Shown here piece after piece: positions 12,109-25,387 of a stretch of 64,000 bases of DNA. The notes beneath the pieces were generated by a model. The model worked only from the letters and a program-made list of their open reading frames with translations, searched no databases and was not told the DNA's origin. Location: NCBI GenBank assembly GCA_037127255.1, contig JBANSL010000002.1, positions 11,080,001-11,144,000 on the forward strand, in the 5' to 3' direction. The stretch's first letter is position 1; each line of letters starts with the position of its first letter. Origin of the DNA: Persicaria tinctoria. Taxonomy: Eukaryota; Streptophyta; Magnoliopsida; Caryophyllales; Polygonaceae. A program made the position numbers and the translations under genes.

Positions 12109-15100
12109 AAGATGGTATCAGTGCTGAGGTTGTGCAAACCGAGTATGATAGGTTGAAGTGGTTTTGAAAATGGCCCAAGGTTTCAAATGGTTTTCCAAAA
12201 TGTTTTAGAAAGGGCAAAATGAATTTAATATGGCTAACTCAAATGGACTAAATACGAACTTGACTTTATAAATCTGGTAATCAACAAAGGGAAACGAAGG
12301 GGTAGAAAGACGTTAGATCATCTCTTTTGGATGTAGTTGAGAATGGGTAGGCAAAATATCAGCTTGTTCTTTACAGATGGGTTGGGAGACTCCAAGGAGA
12401 TCATTATGAGTGTATCAACTGATTCTATGCTGAGTGCTTGCTATCCTAGAGATCTGATTTGGATGCCCTAACTATGAAATGTGTACTGACTTACCTGTGC
12501 AAACGAGATAGCGGGAGTACCTTTAATTCTATATGGTCAAGCCCAATTTGTGTGGAACAACCCCTACCCCTATGTTAACCCCTTCACAATTCTATCGATT
12601 CTTTCTTCTGGATGTCAATGTCTCTCACGAAAATCGGGTTTGTAAACACGTGGTGTCGGGAATTAGGTATGGACATGAGGGTCGTTTGAGTGTTGGAAGA
12701 TGGTTCTTGACGTCATTCTGAGTTAGAAAGTAGGGTTTTTCTGGGGTTGTCTTTCTTGATTCTTATGATGATCAATCAGTGTTTTCTTACCACAAAGAGT
12801 CGTACCAAAGTCCCACGGGAAAGAGGGTGATGAGTCGGTTGGGAAAAGTCAATGGTTGCCCTTAGGGATCTCTGTCCGGTTGTAATTGTGGCTCTCTCTG
12901 AATTGCATGGCATAATTTTGTAATCTTTGGCATGTACCCTGTGAATGCCCATTTGTAAAAAGCTACTCATGTTGTTGCATCTATGATTGGGTACCTTGCT
13001 TAGGTCTTGTGTTATGTCTTGGCTTCTACCATGATTATATGTTGTTATAGCATGTTTACTTGGCCTATTGATCGTATGATTGAATGGATGTGTGAGTTGC
13101 ATGAAATGAATCTGCATGATTTTACTCTACTAGGTTCATGGTAGTGTGATCGTTAAATTTTGATACCCTGGTGAAGCAAGTTCCTTGTTTGATACGTGAT
13201 ACAACTTGATGTCACCATGCCTTATATGATACGTAATTTCCAGTACATGTTATTGTGATGATCCTTCATGTAAATTCGTGATTGTATAACATTCCGTACC
13301 CATGTTAGTCACATTGTTTAGGTCTTGTGTTGTATCTCGCTTTCTGTCATGATTTTGTTTGGTTTCGCGTGTCTAATTGACCTGTTGTAATGATCGTACT
13401 ACTGATTGGTTAGAAACATGAAGGGCATGATATGGGTCTATATGAATGTTGCTTTCCCTGGATTAGGTCCATGATAGTGTGATCAATTCCTCTTTGTATG
13501 AATGTTGATAGATGATCATCTTAGCATGTTGGATGATGATGTGTCAATGCCTATAATCCCTTTTGTGACAAGAATCAATAGCATGCCCATTTGTTATATA
13601 TACATCAGGTTAATTATTGTTGCTTACTCTGCAATTTATACTGTTGTGTGATACCTGCACTGAATTGGGATTATGTTGGTGTAAATGAGTCTCGATAAAT
13701 GCATGTTTTATCCCAGCATGTGTTGGTTTGAACTCATGTTTCCGTGTTCCAGCTATATTGCCCTGTTGCTTAAACTCGTAGTATACATCGTAAAGCCTTC
13801 CTTATGTTTCTATATTGTTGGAATGTGATTGAATTGATTTCTTACGTGTCGCCATGATTAGTTGCACGCATGTATCGTATGTGATGTAGAGCCTGTAGTA
13901 CCATGTAGGATCTTTGGTTGTGACTCGTGTGAATTATATCTTGCCTGCATTATTGCTGATTCTCTCTCGAGCTAGGTTCCTGATAGTGTGGTTCTTCCCT
14001 CTTTCATAACATGTCTTACTCATCCTGGCTAGATGATGTTAAATTCGATGACCGACTTTGCTTTTTACAATGGTAAGTCCTAGCATGCTTACATGTTCTC
14101 ACTCGGTGGTATTCCTCTATTACTATATGACATCTTCTCGTACTTGCATGAACGTATGGCTTGACACCTCGCATGATCACACACCACGTTATATTATGAT
14201 TTCGCGCACGCATGACACCTGAATGTTAGGATGAATCTAATCGCAATATCTTGACTGTATTCATGTTCGATATGTGTTAGTAGTGTCCTGTAGGGCTTAT
14301 GAATTCCGGTATGACTCCCTAGATGGTAACTTTTCGCACTTACTGCATTGCGTAAACATGCTTCGTGAACCTCATGCTAAGTTCTCTTAGGCCACTCTTA
14401 ACTATGTCATGCCTCATCGTGTATCGCTAGCATCCTGTAGGATCTATGCTTTCTGAATGTGACCCTTCGTTTAATTGCATCCCATTCTTGACTTATTATA
14501 TGATCATGGTTGCCATATGTGATAGATACTATGCTGCTCTTATGTGTTCTCGTATAACATTAGGTCGGATTGTTACGATAACCTCATCATGATGCATTGA
14601 CCTTGATTGTTGATATATATACCCCGCTAGTGCATTGCTCATATATGTGATATTTGCTATTTTGGTAAATCCCGCATATCTCGCTTAAGACTACTAGGCA
14701 TTATGACTTTCATGAATTGATAGATTGTTAGCTTGTCTCGCATGCCCCTCAAGGTAGAACTCGAATGTGCCTTTTGAATGTACATGTATGTCGTTGATTT
14801 TCGAGATAGGCACATGTTAGTGTGGGTTGATATGGTTGATTGCTTGAGACGAACCCTTGCTGCCTGTCACAAATTGTAACCTCATAGATTTTCGTAGGGG
14901 CAATCGTTGTCATTCTCGGGTCACAGTCTTGTCTCTAGTCTTGTCGTCCTTTAGCCTTGGTCTATGTTTGGTTCCGAAGTGAACATTGGGTTGTCTGTCC
15001 TTGTCACTCCCCTATCTCTGCTAACTTGGACTTCCCCGCGATGCATTGAACGAGCGACCGCACGGTAAAGAGAAAGGAAGTTGGATAGTTATAGAGCAAC

Positions 15101-17654
15101 GTGACGGAAGCGTGGGCCCATAACCCACGGGCCTCAGGATCAACGATATCGGCAGGATGAGCACCTTTCGAAGATTGCGGTTATCGAGTATGATAGGCCT
15201 TACAGGCGGGAGTGTCCTCCGTTCGAATTACTAACCCTTTTGAATTTGTTGGCGATGATATTGCACTGATCTAGCGATGAGATTTACGTGTTGATGTGCT
15301 GACTTAGTGACGAGCACTGCCTGATTGCCTGTTGTCTATGCTGATATGATTTGATGACTTATATATCTCATGTGCCATGACGTCCTAATGTGTTGCTACT
15401 CGAAGTTGTTAAGCATGATTTGGATTTCTTTGCATGTAAAATGTGAACTACACATGCTAAGAAGTCTGAATTGTATCTGATAGGGTTATAATGCAACATG
15501 CCAGCTTGATTTGATTATATTCATATATGATGGTTGCAATGATTTTTGAGCATGGTGATAAACTGAGACATGTTGAACCCATGATGTTATGTTTGTAAAT
15601 GCTAGTTGATATGATGTAGTCCTTATGTGTAATAATGTCCATGATTCCTTCTTTTTGAACTCGTGGGTGAGACACTTTTGTGGAGTGATCAGGAAATGGT
15701 GAAGGGATTTGAGTCGTTAGGATGATCGATGGTGATATAAGGTCGAGTTGCAGGTTGGCTTAGGTAAGACCGAGTGATATGGGATTTATAAGAGACAATG
15801 CTTGGGTGGTTCCGATGAGCTTAGGGGTGAATCTTGGGTGAGGGTATGGTTATGAATAGGTCGGCTAGGCGATGATCGAGGAATTTCTAGAGTAGATGTG
15901 TGATTAGCAGGGCAGGATGCGTGTGAAACCTTGGGAAGTGTGAGAAGCGTCAGAAATGGCCTTGTGGATGTTGAAGACATAGTATAAGAGGGTACTCGGG
16001 CATGAGGTTAGAGATAGGAGTTGGGCTCTTAGAGGTGGATGGCTAGTGAGAGTGCTTGATGGAACGAGGGGTGAGATTGGAGTATCGAAATGAATTGGGA
16101 TTTCTTCAGGGGATTTTGTCGGAGTTAGTGTTGTTGAGTCTAGAAGAGGATCAATCTTGGCTTGAGAGTGGAGATGGGTGAGTGGGGATTGTGTTTTATT
16201 TTGACTGGTATAACGTGAGAATTTTCTTGATTATGTGATTTATTTATATTTGCTGGCATGATGTTAGATAGCAACTATGATGAATCTGATGCAGAATGAT
16301 ATTACATGTTGTTATGCAATATTGAAATCTAGTTGGTAGTGACAAATGTTATCATGATATATTGCTGCTCTGCTATGTTGTTTTAGGAGCATGTTAGGAT
16401 GTGTTGTGATATGATATACGAGACAATGATGTGTTACTATGTGAAAGTGTGATGTTATGTTATGGGGTGAAAGCATGATGTTATATTATGTAGTAGTAAA
16501 CATGATGTAGTATTATATGTTTAGCAAGCGTGCTTATGGATATGTTACATCACGAACATGACTTTCAAAATGAATATGATTTATCTATATATGAGATAAT
16601 GATGTCTGATTACCAAATGATCGCTACATGGCGTTGTGATGAGTTAAGATGATGTCTGATGAGTGTGCTGACATTCGATGATTGATATGCTGCCTGACCT
16701 CCCCTTTTGCTGAATCTTAATGGCGTGATTTTGTTGTGTTGATGTGTTGACAATGAGTTTTGTTTCGTTGACTCTATGCTGAGGTGATACTTTTATGACT
16801 TCTGATGTGATGTTGAGACGTTTATTATGATTTTGTTATGTGGTTGAGATATGTATTATGACCCGTAGTAGGATGTAGAGATGTTGATGTGACCTTGTGT
16901 CACTGTGTTGGCATATGTTTGAGACTTGTCATATGATGTACTGATTGGAGATTGGTTGGTTATTTGGTTATGCATTTCTTATAGCTTGTGAAGCTTGCTT
17001 GAATTGAGACTGATAGCTTGTTTTGATTCTGGAAACTAGGGAGAGAATATGGGATTAGCCTTTAGAGGTGGATGATTCCACCTCTTGAATTTTGAACTTG
17101 CTTGACTAACTTGGGATGCGAAAGGTTTTGGAAGAGTTTGGAAATGACTGACTCGGAAAAAAAAAAAAAAAAAAAAAACTTTGGAATGGTTTTTATGTTG
17201 TGAGGTTTGTTTGATCGAAGGGTTTTGAAAAAGACTAACTTATATTTTGAAAGACCCAATCACGATCAAAAATTTCCATGATTTTGAGGCCAACTTTTTT
17301 TTTTAAAAAACCCGGGCAACTCTATGACACTTCACGAAGTGGATACCAGCATTTTATGGGGGCGCTTGTAAGGTGCTTGCTAAGACCTAGTGATGATATT
17401 GTAGAACTTTTAGAGTTGTGGTACTTTCGAAAAGTCGAAGCGAGGATGTGATAGGGGCACTTATTGCATACTTGTCAAGACCAATTGGAGATGTCACGAC
17501 CGTGACTAGGATATTGTGAGAATCCCGGAAGACGCAACCGAGATGATTACAAGATCCTTGGACATGGTCCTTGGACTCATCACTTTCATACTTCATCCCC
17601 TACTTTGTTTTGGTTTTAGTCTCGGGGACGAGACTTGTTTTTAGAGGTGGATGA
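12109..17654 (+). other. LARD internal region, no coding capacity
   Basis: 5.5 kb with T/G-rich composition and many ATGAT, TGTTAT and TGATATG words. The longest frames are about 110 codons and none resembles gag or pol. A 20-base A run lies near 17158-17180. The polypurine tract before the 3' LTR is weak (AGAGGTGGATGA at 17643-17654). I see no RNA gene in it. Confidence 0.75.
12113..12125 (+). other. LARD primer-binding site
   Basis: TGGTATCAG follows the 5' LTR end by four bases. This is complementary to the 3' end of initiator methionine tRNA. The match decays after nine bases. Confidence 0.7.
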
Positions 17655-20506
17655 TGTAAAGGCCCGGATTTTTAAATCTTGATTTTCAGAATAATTAATT
17701 TAAATCAGATAATTCAAGGAAAAACTCATTAAATCGGATTTTATTTCCGCTTTCAGATTTCCGAGAGTGAAAATAATAATAATAATAATAACAATAATAA
17801 AATAAATTGGTTTTCATTATTACTTTCGGAGTCGATATGTCAATTTGAAAAATTAGATCGATTCTGTCTTTCACCTCGGGTATTCAATTTCCGACTCGTG
17901 ACCAGAATTCCGTCCTCTTCTTCCATCCTTATCAAATTCCAACTCATCCCTCTTGTTAGGGTAAAATTCTATCCTATACCTATCTCCCCTCTTCTTGATT
18001 TTACACCTATTCTGGCAAACAAACAACATCCCACATCTGCCATCTCTTTAGTCATTCACATTTCATTTTCAAATGGTCCAAAACCCAAACACACCCTATC
18101 TCCTCCTCTTCTTTCCCCCGGACGCTGCGAGCTTCACCAGCCCCAAAGGCCCCCTCCTTTGCTCCACCTGCTTAGCCGCCATCACCACCAGGACCGCCAC
18201 CAGTCACCGCCGGCCACTCTCTTCAGCCACCCCTAAAGCCACAACTCCACCTCCCACTCGCTTCCCCTGCTTTGCCGAGCCAAGGAGCCCAGTGCACACA
18301 CCACCCCTCCCTCGGTCTCCTTCCTTCCACCCGAGGCGCCAGCAGGAGCAGCCCGGACGCCACCTTGCAGACGTCATCGACCTCAGCAGCCGCCAGGACA
18401 ACCACCGCCGAGCAAGCGCAGCCCCCTTCTTCTTCCCCCGTTCTCGTCATTTCCGATCGGTAAGATCACCCCCACTCCCTCTCGCACTCAACCTCGCTTA
18501 AAGGTTCCACCTTTCTTGATCGAATGTCCGACCCAGGTCTGAGAAACCTCCCCCGAGACTCCGGCGAGCCCCAATCGAGCATCGACGAAGTCAAATCGAG
18601 CCCAGGACAGAGCTTTTCCGGCGAGATCGAAATCTCTCGGTGAGCACCTCTCTCTCTTCCCTTTTCTTGTGTACTCCTTGTCCTTGGTGTCGGGAGGTGG
18701 TCGGAGTGCGGTGTCGCCGGCGAGCCTCCCCTGTCCCTCTTCCTCTTGCTCAATTTCGGACGCAGGGAATAGGTGAGGGATGATGAACAGTGGGGGGCGA
18801 TGGGTTCGGTTCTTTGTTTTAAAAAAAGGGTTCGGTTCAACTTGTTTTGTAAAATAAAACCGGTTCGGTTCTTGCCTTACAAAATCAGATTTTTTTTAAA
18901 GAGGAAAATGGGCCTATTTTTTTTGGGCCAGATTTTTGGGTTTGAAGAAAAGATAGTTTGAGTCTAATTCTATTTGGGTAAGTTGTGTAGAATAATGATT
19001 TTAAAGGTTTATAAATATATGTTATGAAGTATATTAAATAAATGGGATATTATATATTGTATAATAACCTTGATGAGATTTAAAATATAATATTATTATT
19101 GAGATTTAAAGTATAATATTTGGACTTGGAGTTGAAAAAGGTTTTAAAGGTTGGAAATGGATTTAATAAAATTAAAAAGTGGGTTTTGGGAAATATCCTA
19201 ACTTGTCGGATTTGTTTTGAAATAATAATGAAATAAGTTGATGAAAGGGTAATGTTTATAAATGGATGTTCTGGATGATTTGAGAAAGCGTTTTGAATAG
19301 TGATTTGATCTAACATGAGGTTTTAAAAGAGTTTTTGGAAATCTTGGGAAAATGCATTACCTTGCCTAACTTGGTGAATAAATTTGATAACTTGTGTGTG
19401 ATATTATATGCTTAAGAAACATTAGAAGTAGACTTATTTGTATTACTTATATATGTGTTAGGTGATCATCTGTGACATGTTGGCTTTCTGTATACCTAGT
19501 TGTTGCCTTTTGCTGTTCTGCACTTCCAGGTAAGTCTCTTCGGAGCTTACTCAGATTGAATAGAGCTATTCCCTGCTTTAGGTGCATGATATACTAGGTG
19601 CTTGCATTCATGATCAGCATGCCATGTAGTACCATGCTAGGTTGCATCGATCGTTGAGCATTCTATTTCTTTGTGCGTATGTAAACAGAACGGCCGTTAT
19701 CTATGATAGTCCTAGAGTCTTTGCTAGGGTCATAGGGTAGCCCAGCCTCATCGGGTACCCTGATTCAATCGAGTACTTCCTTATATTATGATATGCCTGC
19801 GGGCTTTATTGTGGAGCGGGTTAGGCATGCGTGCCGCCCTATTATGAATGAATGCATTCACGAGCTGGCCAGTCTCCGCCTGTCGGAAGGGGTGGAGGTA
19901 GGAGAGGGATATGCCACTTGGCATTGTCTTGGGCCCTTTACAGTATTTCTGCACATTATTATGAACTAGGAGCATGCTAGTGTGTTTGAATTTCGTACTG
20001 CATTAGAGCATCTTTATTAGGTATAGCGTATATGTGTGCTTATGGTTGGGATGCAGAGTTAAGTGGGCATCGATCTGATCCCGCCCCAAATCAATTTTTT
20101 TAGGAATTATTTATGTTCATCCTATCGGTGCTGTTTGCTTATTGCGCGAGTCATTTTGTCGGCGGAGAGTGAGCGCTGGAGTTATAGACTTCACCAGACT
20201 CTGATTATATTGTTTTGGATTTATACTTTTGACTCCGTTTTGACCCGGCTCCGCCGAGGCACCCCCTTGTATTACACTTATTTCCGCTAGTCGCGCTATT
20301 TCTAATTTCCACGCTTAGACTTACGACAGGTACAGGGGACTTCCCCGGGGATTCCAACGATCCCTTCGAATTTTGGGTGTGAAATCCCACTTGAAAACGT
20401 TATAGTAGAATTTCAAACCTTCAACCGGTACTCGGGGCGCAAGATCCTAACGAGGGGTTTCATCCCTCGAAACGTAACTCGGGAATCATAATCCCGGGCC
20501 GTTACA
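17655..20506 (+). repeat. LARD 3' LTR
   Basis: 2852 bp, TG..CA. It carries the full-length form, including the block 19635-20186 that the 5' LTR lacks. From about 20258 to the end it diverges from the 5' LTR, although the final GGGCCGTTACA is the same. Confidence 0.9.
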
Positions 20507-20511
20507 ATTTA
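20507..20511. repeat. LARD target duplication, right copy (ATTTA)
   Basis: Second copy of the 5-bp duplication. On the - strand the integrase frame resumes here. Confidence 0.9.
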
Positions 20512-21616
20512 GACCATAAAGTTTTCCAAAAAGAGCTTAAGAATTTAGGATCACGGTCAGAAACTATAGACAATGGCAATCCATGTAAGCGAACAACATC
20601 TTTGAAGAATAAATGAGCAACATGAATAGCATCATCAGTTTTATGACAAGGTATAAAGTGAGCCATTTTGAAAAATCTGTCTACAACAACAAATATGGAA
20701 TCATGACCTTTAGAAGTTCTAGGCAATCCTACAATAAAATCCATAGAAACATCTTCCCAGGGTGCATTAGCAATTGGCAAAGGTTGGTATAGACCATTAG
20801 CATTGGATTTCGATTTAGCTTTAGCACATGTAACACAACTTTTGACAAATCTCAGCACATAATTACACATTTTAGGCCAAAAGTAATGTTCCTTTAGTCC
20901 AGCTAGTGTTTTTTCGAAACCCCCATGTCCCCTAGATTCATGGATTTCCTGGGTTAACAATCGGCGAATAGAAGAAGATGGGATCAAAGCTTGCCCATCT
21001 TGAATAAATACCCATTATCAACAAAAAATGAATCTACTTCACCTTTGGACACACATTGAGCATAAATAGTTTTAAAGAAACTATCAGAAGCATACAATTC
21101 CTTTATTAATGCAAAACCCAAAACATGTGCATCAATATGGTTTAAGAGGACATACCTTCGTGATAGCGCGTCAGCTACCACATTATCCTTCCCCTTTTTG
21201 TGGTGAACCACATAGGAAAATGTCTCTATGAACTCCACCCATCGAGCAAGTCGCCTGCTGAGCACTGCTTGTCCTTTGAGGTACTTAAGAGCTTCATGAT
21301 CCGAATGAATCACAAACTCCTTAGGCCAGAGATAATGTTGCCAAGTCTGTAAGCAGCGAACCAATGCAAATAGCTCCTTGTCGTAGGTAGAATAGTTGAG
21401 CTCAGCGGCGCCCAACTTTTCGCTAAAGTAGGCGATGGGACGCTTGTTCTGCAACAGGACCCCTCCAATGCCAGTTCCAGAAGCGTCACACTCGAGCTCA
21501 AAAGGTTGAGCAAAGTCAGGTAACTGCAGCACTGGGGCGTGTGTCAGGCGATCCTTGAGAGCGTCGAAAGCCTTTTGATGTGATCTTAATCCTTTAATCC
21601 ATAAAGGGGTTCTCAA
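20512..21616 (-). pseudogene. Chromovirus RNase H and integrase N-terminal and core
   Basis: 21616-20984 (-) holds the tail of RT and RNase [57 protein letters not shown] and [12 protein letters not shown]. The next frame to 20512 holds the integrase zinc finger ([24 protein letters not shown]) and the catalytic core ([16 protein letters not shown]). The two frames overlap by a few bases at 20984-20987, so one frameshift or stop separates them. Upstream, reverse transcriptase is missing: the coding ends near 21616 at DNA resembling the LTR (compare 21577-21650 with 8530-8600). Confidence 0.85.
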
Positions 21617-21973
21617 TTCTATTTCAATCTAATTAAATTATCGATGCCGTGCAATTATCCGATCCTTCGCAGCTCCTGGTGACATTGAGGACAACATGAA
21701 CGTTCCATGATGAACGAGTGAGCAGTAGGGGTGTGCAGAAAAACCCGAAACCGAAAACACGACACGAAAACACGACACGAAAAAACCCGAAACCGAAAAA
21801 ACACGACACGATAATGACACGAACCGAGAAAACACGGTTCTAAACGGTTCGTGTTTGGGTCGGGCAAATCGCCTTATCGGGTACCCGACACGAACCGTTT
21901 AATTTTTTTTTTTTAATTTTAGGTTGGGAAATATAATACTAGTATAAGTAGAGTCCCATTTGTATCAATAAAA

Positions 21974-22052
21974 TTCGCTAGCTCAATTGGTTTCATATAA
22001 GCGCGTCACTTAGGCCGTTGCCAACAGGCCTGGGTTCGATTCCTCACGCCTA
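21974..22052 (+). other. tRNA-like segment inside the hAT element
   Basis: TAGCTCAATTGG (A box, from 21979) and GGTTCGATTCC (B box, from 22033) are good pol III internal promoter elements at tRNA-like spacing. The acceptor stem does not pair and the T stem pairs only in part, so it is not a working tRNA. It could be a tRNA-derived (SINE-head-like) relic carried by the element. Confidence 0.4.
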
Positions 22053-22384
22053 CACTAATTTTTTTTTTCCTGAGACAATACCAAACCAGTAAACCCTATC
22101 TGTCTAACTCTTATTTTTTTTATCGCTCGCAGCCTCCACTCCAGTTTAGACGGTTCCCACTTCCCCCGAGTCACAAATCGCAGCCTCCAGTTCCAGTTCA
22201 CCAGAGTTCACAAGTTCGCTCGACCTCTCGGCGCTCGTCCTCGTCTGCTTCAAGTCGTCGCTCGGCAAACAGGGACGCCGACAGCCCCTCTTTATTCTTG
22301 ACCTCGTCCTCGTCGCTCGGCCTTCAGCAGATCTGAAAACGAAACAGTCAAACACCATGGTAAGTCCTATTTTTTCGAATCGAT

Positions 22385-22505
22385 TTGTGGGTGTTTCTGC
22401 TCGAACCATGGTTGATTTTGGATTTTGGATTGAAATCGATTTGTGGTTGATTTTGGATTTTGGATTGTGGATTGAAATCGATTTGTGGTTGATTTTGGAT
22501 TGAAT
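22385..22505. repeat. Direct repeat of TTGTGGTTGATTTTGGAT units
   Basis: Three imperfect copies of a roughly 40-bp unit containing GATTTGTGGTTGATTTTGG lie inside the hAT element. They are non-coding. Confidence 0.7.
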
Positions 22506-22881
22506 ACTTCGAAATTCATTCACATGTTTTTCAGTTTTTGCATAAAAAAAACAGTAGCCTTGATCTGCTTGTTTGGAATTTGGATTGTTTGTAACTTGTA
22601 AATTCATTCACAGAGACTGCAGGCGTGGCCTTAATGGCCTATCCCATTTTTTTTTTTTTGAAGCTGTTGTACAGACAGTACAAGGAACCCACAGACAGGG
22701 AAAAAAAAAAGTGGTTCGTGTCGGGTACCCGGGTATCCGACACGGAACCGAATACCCTAACCGTGTCGGGTACCCGGGTTTTGACGGTTCGGATACGGTT
22801 CGGGGTATTTGGGCTTAACGGTTCCGGGTACCCGACACGATTAACCGGTTCGTGTCGGGTACCCGGTTATGCACACCCCTA

Positions 22882-24405
22882 GTGAGCAGTCTCCTCCTCA
22901 TAGTAATGGTCTCCCAAATCGTTGAGAAGAACCTTCCTTTTCTGGGGGCAATTGCAAGAGACATGCCCAGAACCTCCACAAGTGAAGCAACGGATATCTT
23001 TGTTGCGATCTGTAGAAGGGGCAGCAACTCTTCTAGTTTCAACCTGATAACCATGTTGAGGTGAGTTGGAAACTCCCTTTTGCTGCATAGAAGGGTTAGA
23101 AGTAGAAGGTTTAGATGGACCGGAAGGGTTAACGGGAACAAACCTGCGACCTTGTGAGGTCTGATCGAATCTGCTCCGTTGTTGCCGAAGTTGTTGCTGT
23201 TGTTGCTCATACAGAAGTTGTGCTTTATGAGTCAAAGTGTTAATATCTCTAATGGAATGGATGGCTAAAGGATTTTTAATAGAAATATTAAGACCATCAA
23301 GAAATTGAGTACACAAAGCACGTTCAGTAAGATAAACATTAGCCTGATGGGAGAGTCGTTCAAGTTCATCCCTGAAGTCATTCGGTGAGCGAGTTCCTTG
23401 TCGGCGCAGGAAGCGAGCTGCATCCTCATGGACTCCGTGTATTCCTCAGGCACATGTCTCTTCTTTAGGAGAAAGCGAAGCTGTGGCCAAGTTTCAACAG
23501 GTTGCTTGTCCTGACGGCGGCACATCTCACGAGTGCGGAACCACCAGTTGCGAGCTTTACCTACTAAATGTAATATAACAACTTCCAATTTCTCCGTTTC
23601 CTCATAGCGTAAATGTTCAAGCAGATAGTCAGTATGATTTTCCCAGATAAGATAAGCTTCAGGATCAGTATTACCATCAAAAGTTTCTAATTTAAGCTTA
23701 ACATCTCGTCTCTGAATAGCTTGAGCATTATCAAATCGAGGATGACCAAAATTAGGAGGGGTTAAATCATCAAAGTTAGGATTTACCTCATGGTAAGCAT
23801 CCTCCAAATGTGGTGTTTCATTCATATCAGCATTGCTATGGCTATCATCCCAGTTAGCACGAGTATAGAACGGCTGCTGTGGACGCTGATGGGGTCGGCC
23901 CTGCTGCTGCCGTGGGTGATGGTGCTCAGGGCGATCTTGGTGACCATTGAAGCCCGCTAAAGGGTCGTTGTCATGCTCTCCAGGGAAAGGATTAGTAGTA
24001 GCAGATCGCAACTGATAATGTAATTGACCAGAAGGAGGAGGGTGAGCTGAATAAAAGGTGTTACCTGCAGGTTGCTAATTACCTGTAGGGGGCACAGTAC
24101 CCGAAGGTGGGTGTAGTATCTGGGGGTGGTGGAGGCGGTTTTCCTCCAGACGGAGGTGTAGATCCAGAAGCCTCCGCCCGTTTGGACTCCTCCCATTGCT
24201 GAGCAACTGCCTGTTTGATGATGTCAGATAACCGTAGGAGGTCCTCTTTGCGTTCGATTGCTCGACGATTTTCAGCCTCTGCCAGTGCCTGTTGCGTCAC
24301 CAGAGTAGACTTTTGGACAGCAGAGTCAATAATAAACTGCATAGCCTCAGCAGTAATGCCAACAGGTGGGGTAGGGGAAGGGTTGGGGTCGCTATCGTTT
24401 GTCAT
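22882..24405 (-). pseudogene. Chromovirus gag
   Basis: The frame starts at 24405 (MTNDSDPNPSP). It passes through a proline-rich segment, a capsid region with LETFDGNTDPEAYLIWE and VGKARNWWFRTREM, then a Q-rich linker and one CCHC zinc knuckle, CFTCGGSGHVSCNC (around 22960). The coding jumps frame at about 24070 and 23300, so it is not translatable as one protein. The hAT element interrupts its end after YYEEETAH, and the remaining codons (ERSCCPQCHQELRR) lie beyond it at about 21660-21725. Confidence 0.85.
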
Positions 24406-24858
24406 GTTCCTACAATATCAGAAGAGCAACAAGTAAACGAAGCAAAGACCAGAAACCAAGTAATGCAAGCTCTAGTGATTCCTAAGAGTGATTCAAGTGT
24501 TAGAAATCAAAGAGCGAGAAAAACAAGGCACAATATTCAAGCAATTCCCCTGGACACAGAATTTTGCAATATTGAAGACAGCAAGTAATAATCCAAATTG
24601 CAAATTAAATCAGCCACAAAGTCGGATATCAAGTATAAACAAGCGGCTGACTGTGTATAGAAAAAGAGCTACAATGTGATGCTTGAATAATATGAATGTG
24701 TAAGTATCGAAAATAGCAATCACAAGGGCAATCAAGTGCACACACTCCATCACACAAGTAGGGTTCTTTTGTAATGCTTTAAACCGTTTAGATCATCTAA
24801 CATGTAGCAATCAAAGAACTCAGAGTTACTAACTCAATGATGTAATGAAAGTATGCTC

Positions 24859-24922
<64 letters not shown>

Positions 24923-25387
24923 AATTCGGCTTTTTCTGTTTTTTTTATATATATATAAGGGAAAAGTTTCTGTAATAGGGAGGGAGCAACCGAAATTGAA
25001 GAGCAAAAATAAAATAAAAAGCTACGATGATCTAAAAGTAAGCAAAAATAAAGAAAATAGGGAAATTAGGCTAGAAACTGGAAAAAATAGGGTTCTTTAG
25101 TGGTGCAAGTTTATATAATGCTTGTTAATCCAAGAATCACAGTCAAAGGCATGATATGTAGCAACTAGGAATAAAAGATCACAACTTGCAATCAAAAACT
25201 CAATATCTTCCAAATTATAGATCCAAACAAAGAATAACAAAAATAAAGTGCCAATTTTTATGGGTAAATAATAAAGATTCAATTTTTATGCAGCGGCTAT
25301 GGTGAAAAATAAGGCACGAAAAATAAATCACTCAGATAGAAATCAAGAGAGTAAAGAACTTGCATTAACCTGAAATTCGATACCACT
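24406..25387 (-). other. Chromovirus leader between 5' LTR and gag
   Basis: Non-coding and AT-rich, with an (AT)n microsatellite at 24865-24918. Next to the LTR, on the - strand, is AGTGGTATCGAATTTCAGG, whose TGGTATC fits a Met-tRNA type primer-binding site directly after the LTR end. Confidence 0.65.
24865..24918. repeat. (AT)n microsatellite
   Basis: About 26 AT units in the chromovirus leader. Confidence 0.95.

Larger units (their letters stand above)
9821..20506 (+). mobile_element. Large non-coding LTR retrotransposon (LARD)
   Basis: Long LTRs begin TGTAAAGGCCCGG and end GGGCCGTTACA, flanked by ATTTA duplications. A primer-binding site for initiator Met tRNA follows the 5' LTR. The 5.5-kb interior encodes no gag, protease, RT or integrase, which fits a large retrotransposon derivative mobilised by a Tekay/Del-like partner (LTR end and primer site are of that style; this is an inference). 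It sits inside the integrase gene of the chromovirus and is therefore younger than it. Orientation is + from the primer site. Confidence 0.85.
21726..22881. mobile_element. Non-autonomous hAT element
   Basis: Termini TAGGGGTGTGCA and TGCACACCCCTA are perfect inverted repeats. The 8-bp target duplication GTGAGCAG lies at 21718-21725 and 22882-22889. Subterminal arrays of ACACGA, CGAAACCG and CGGGTACCCG words are typical of hAT ends. No transposase remains. The block 22130-22380, with a CAAACACCATGG start followed by GTAAGT, looks like the leader and first exon of a former transposase gene. It is inserted in the gag gene of the chromovirus. Confidence 0.9.

Noticed and set aside
21974..22052. 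Functional tRNA gene
   Set aside because: The acceptor stem does not pair and the T stem pairs only partly. It is kept only as a tRNA-like relic.
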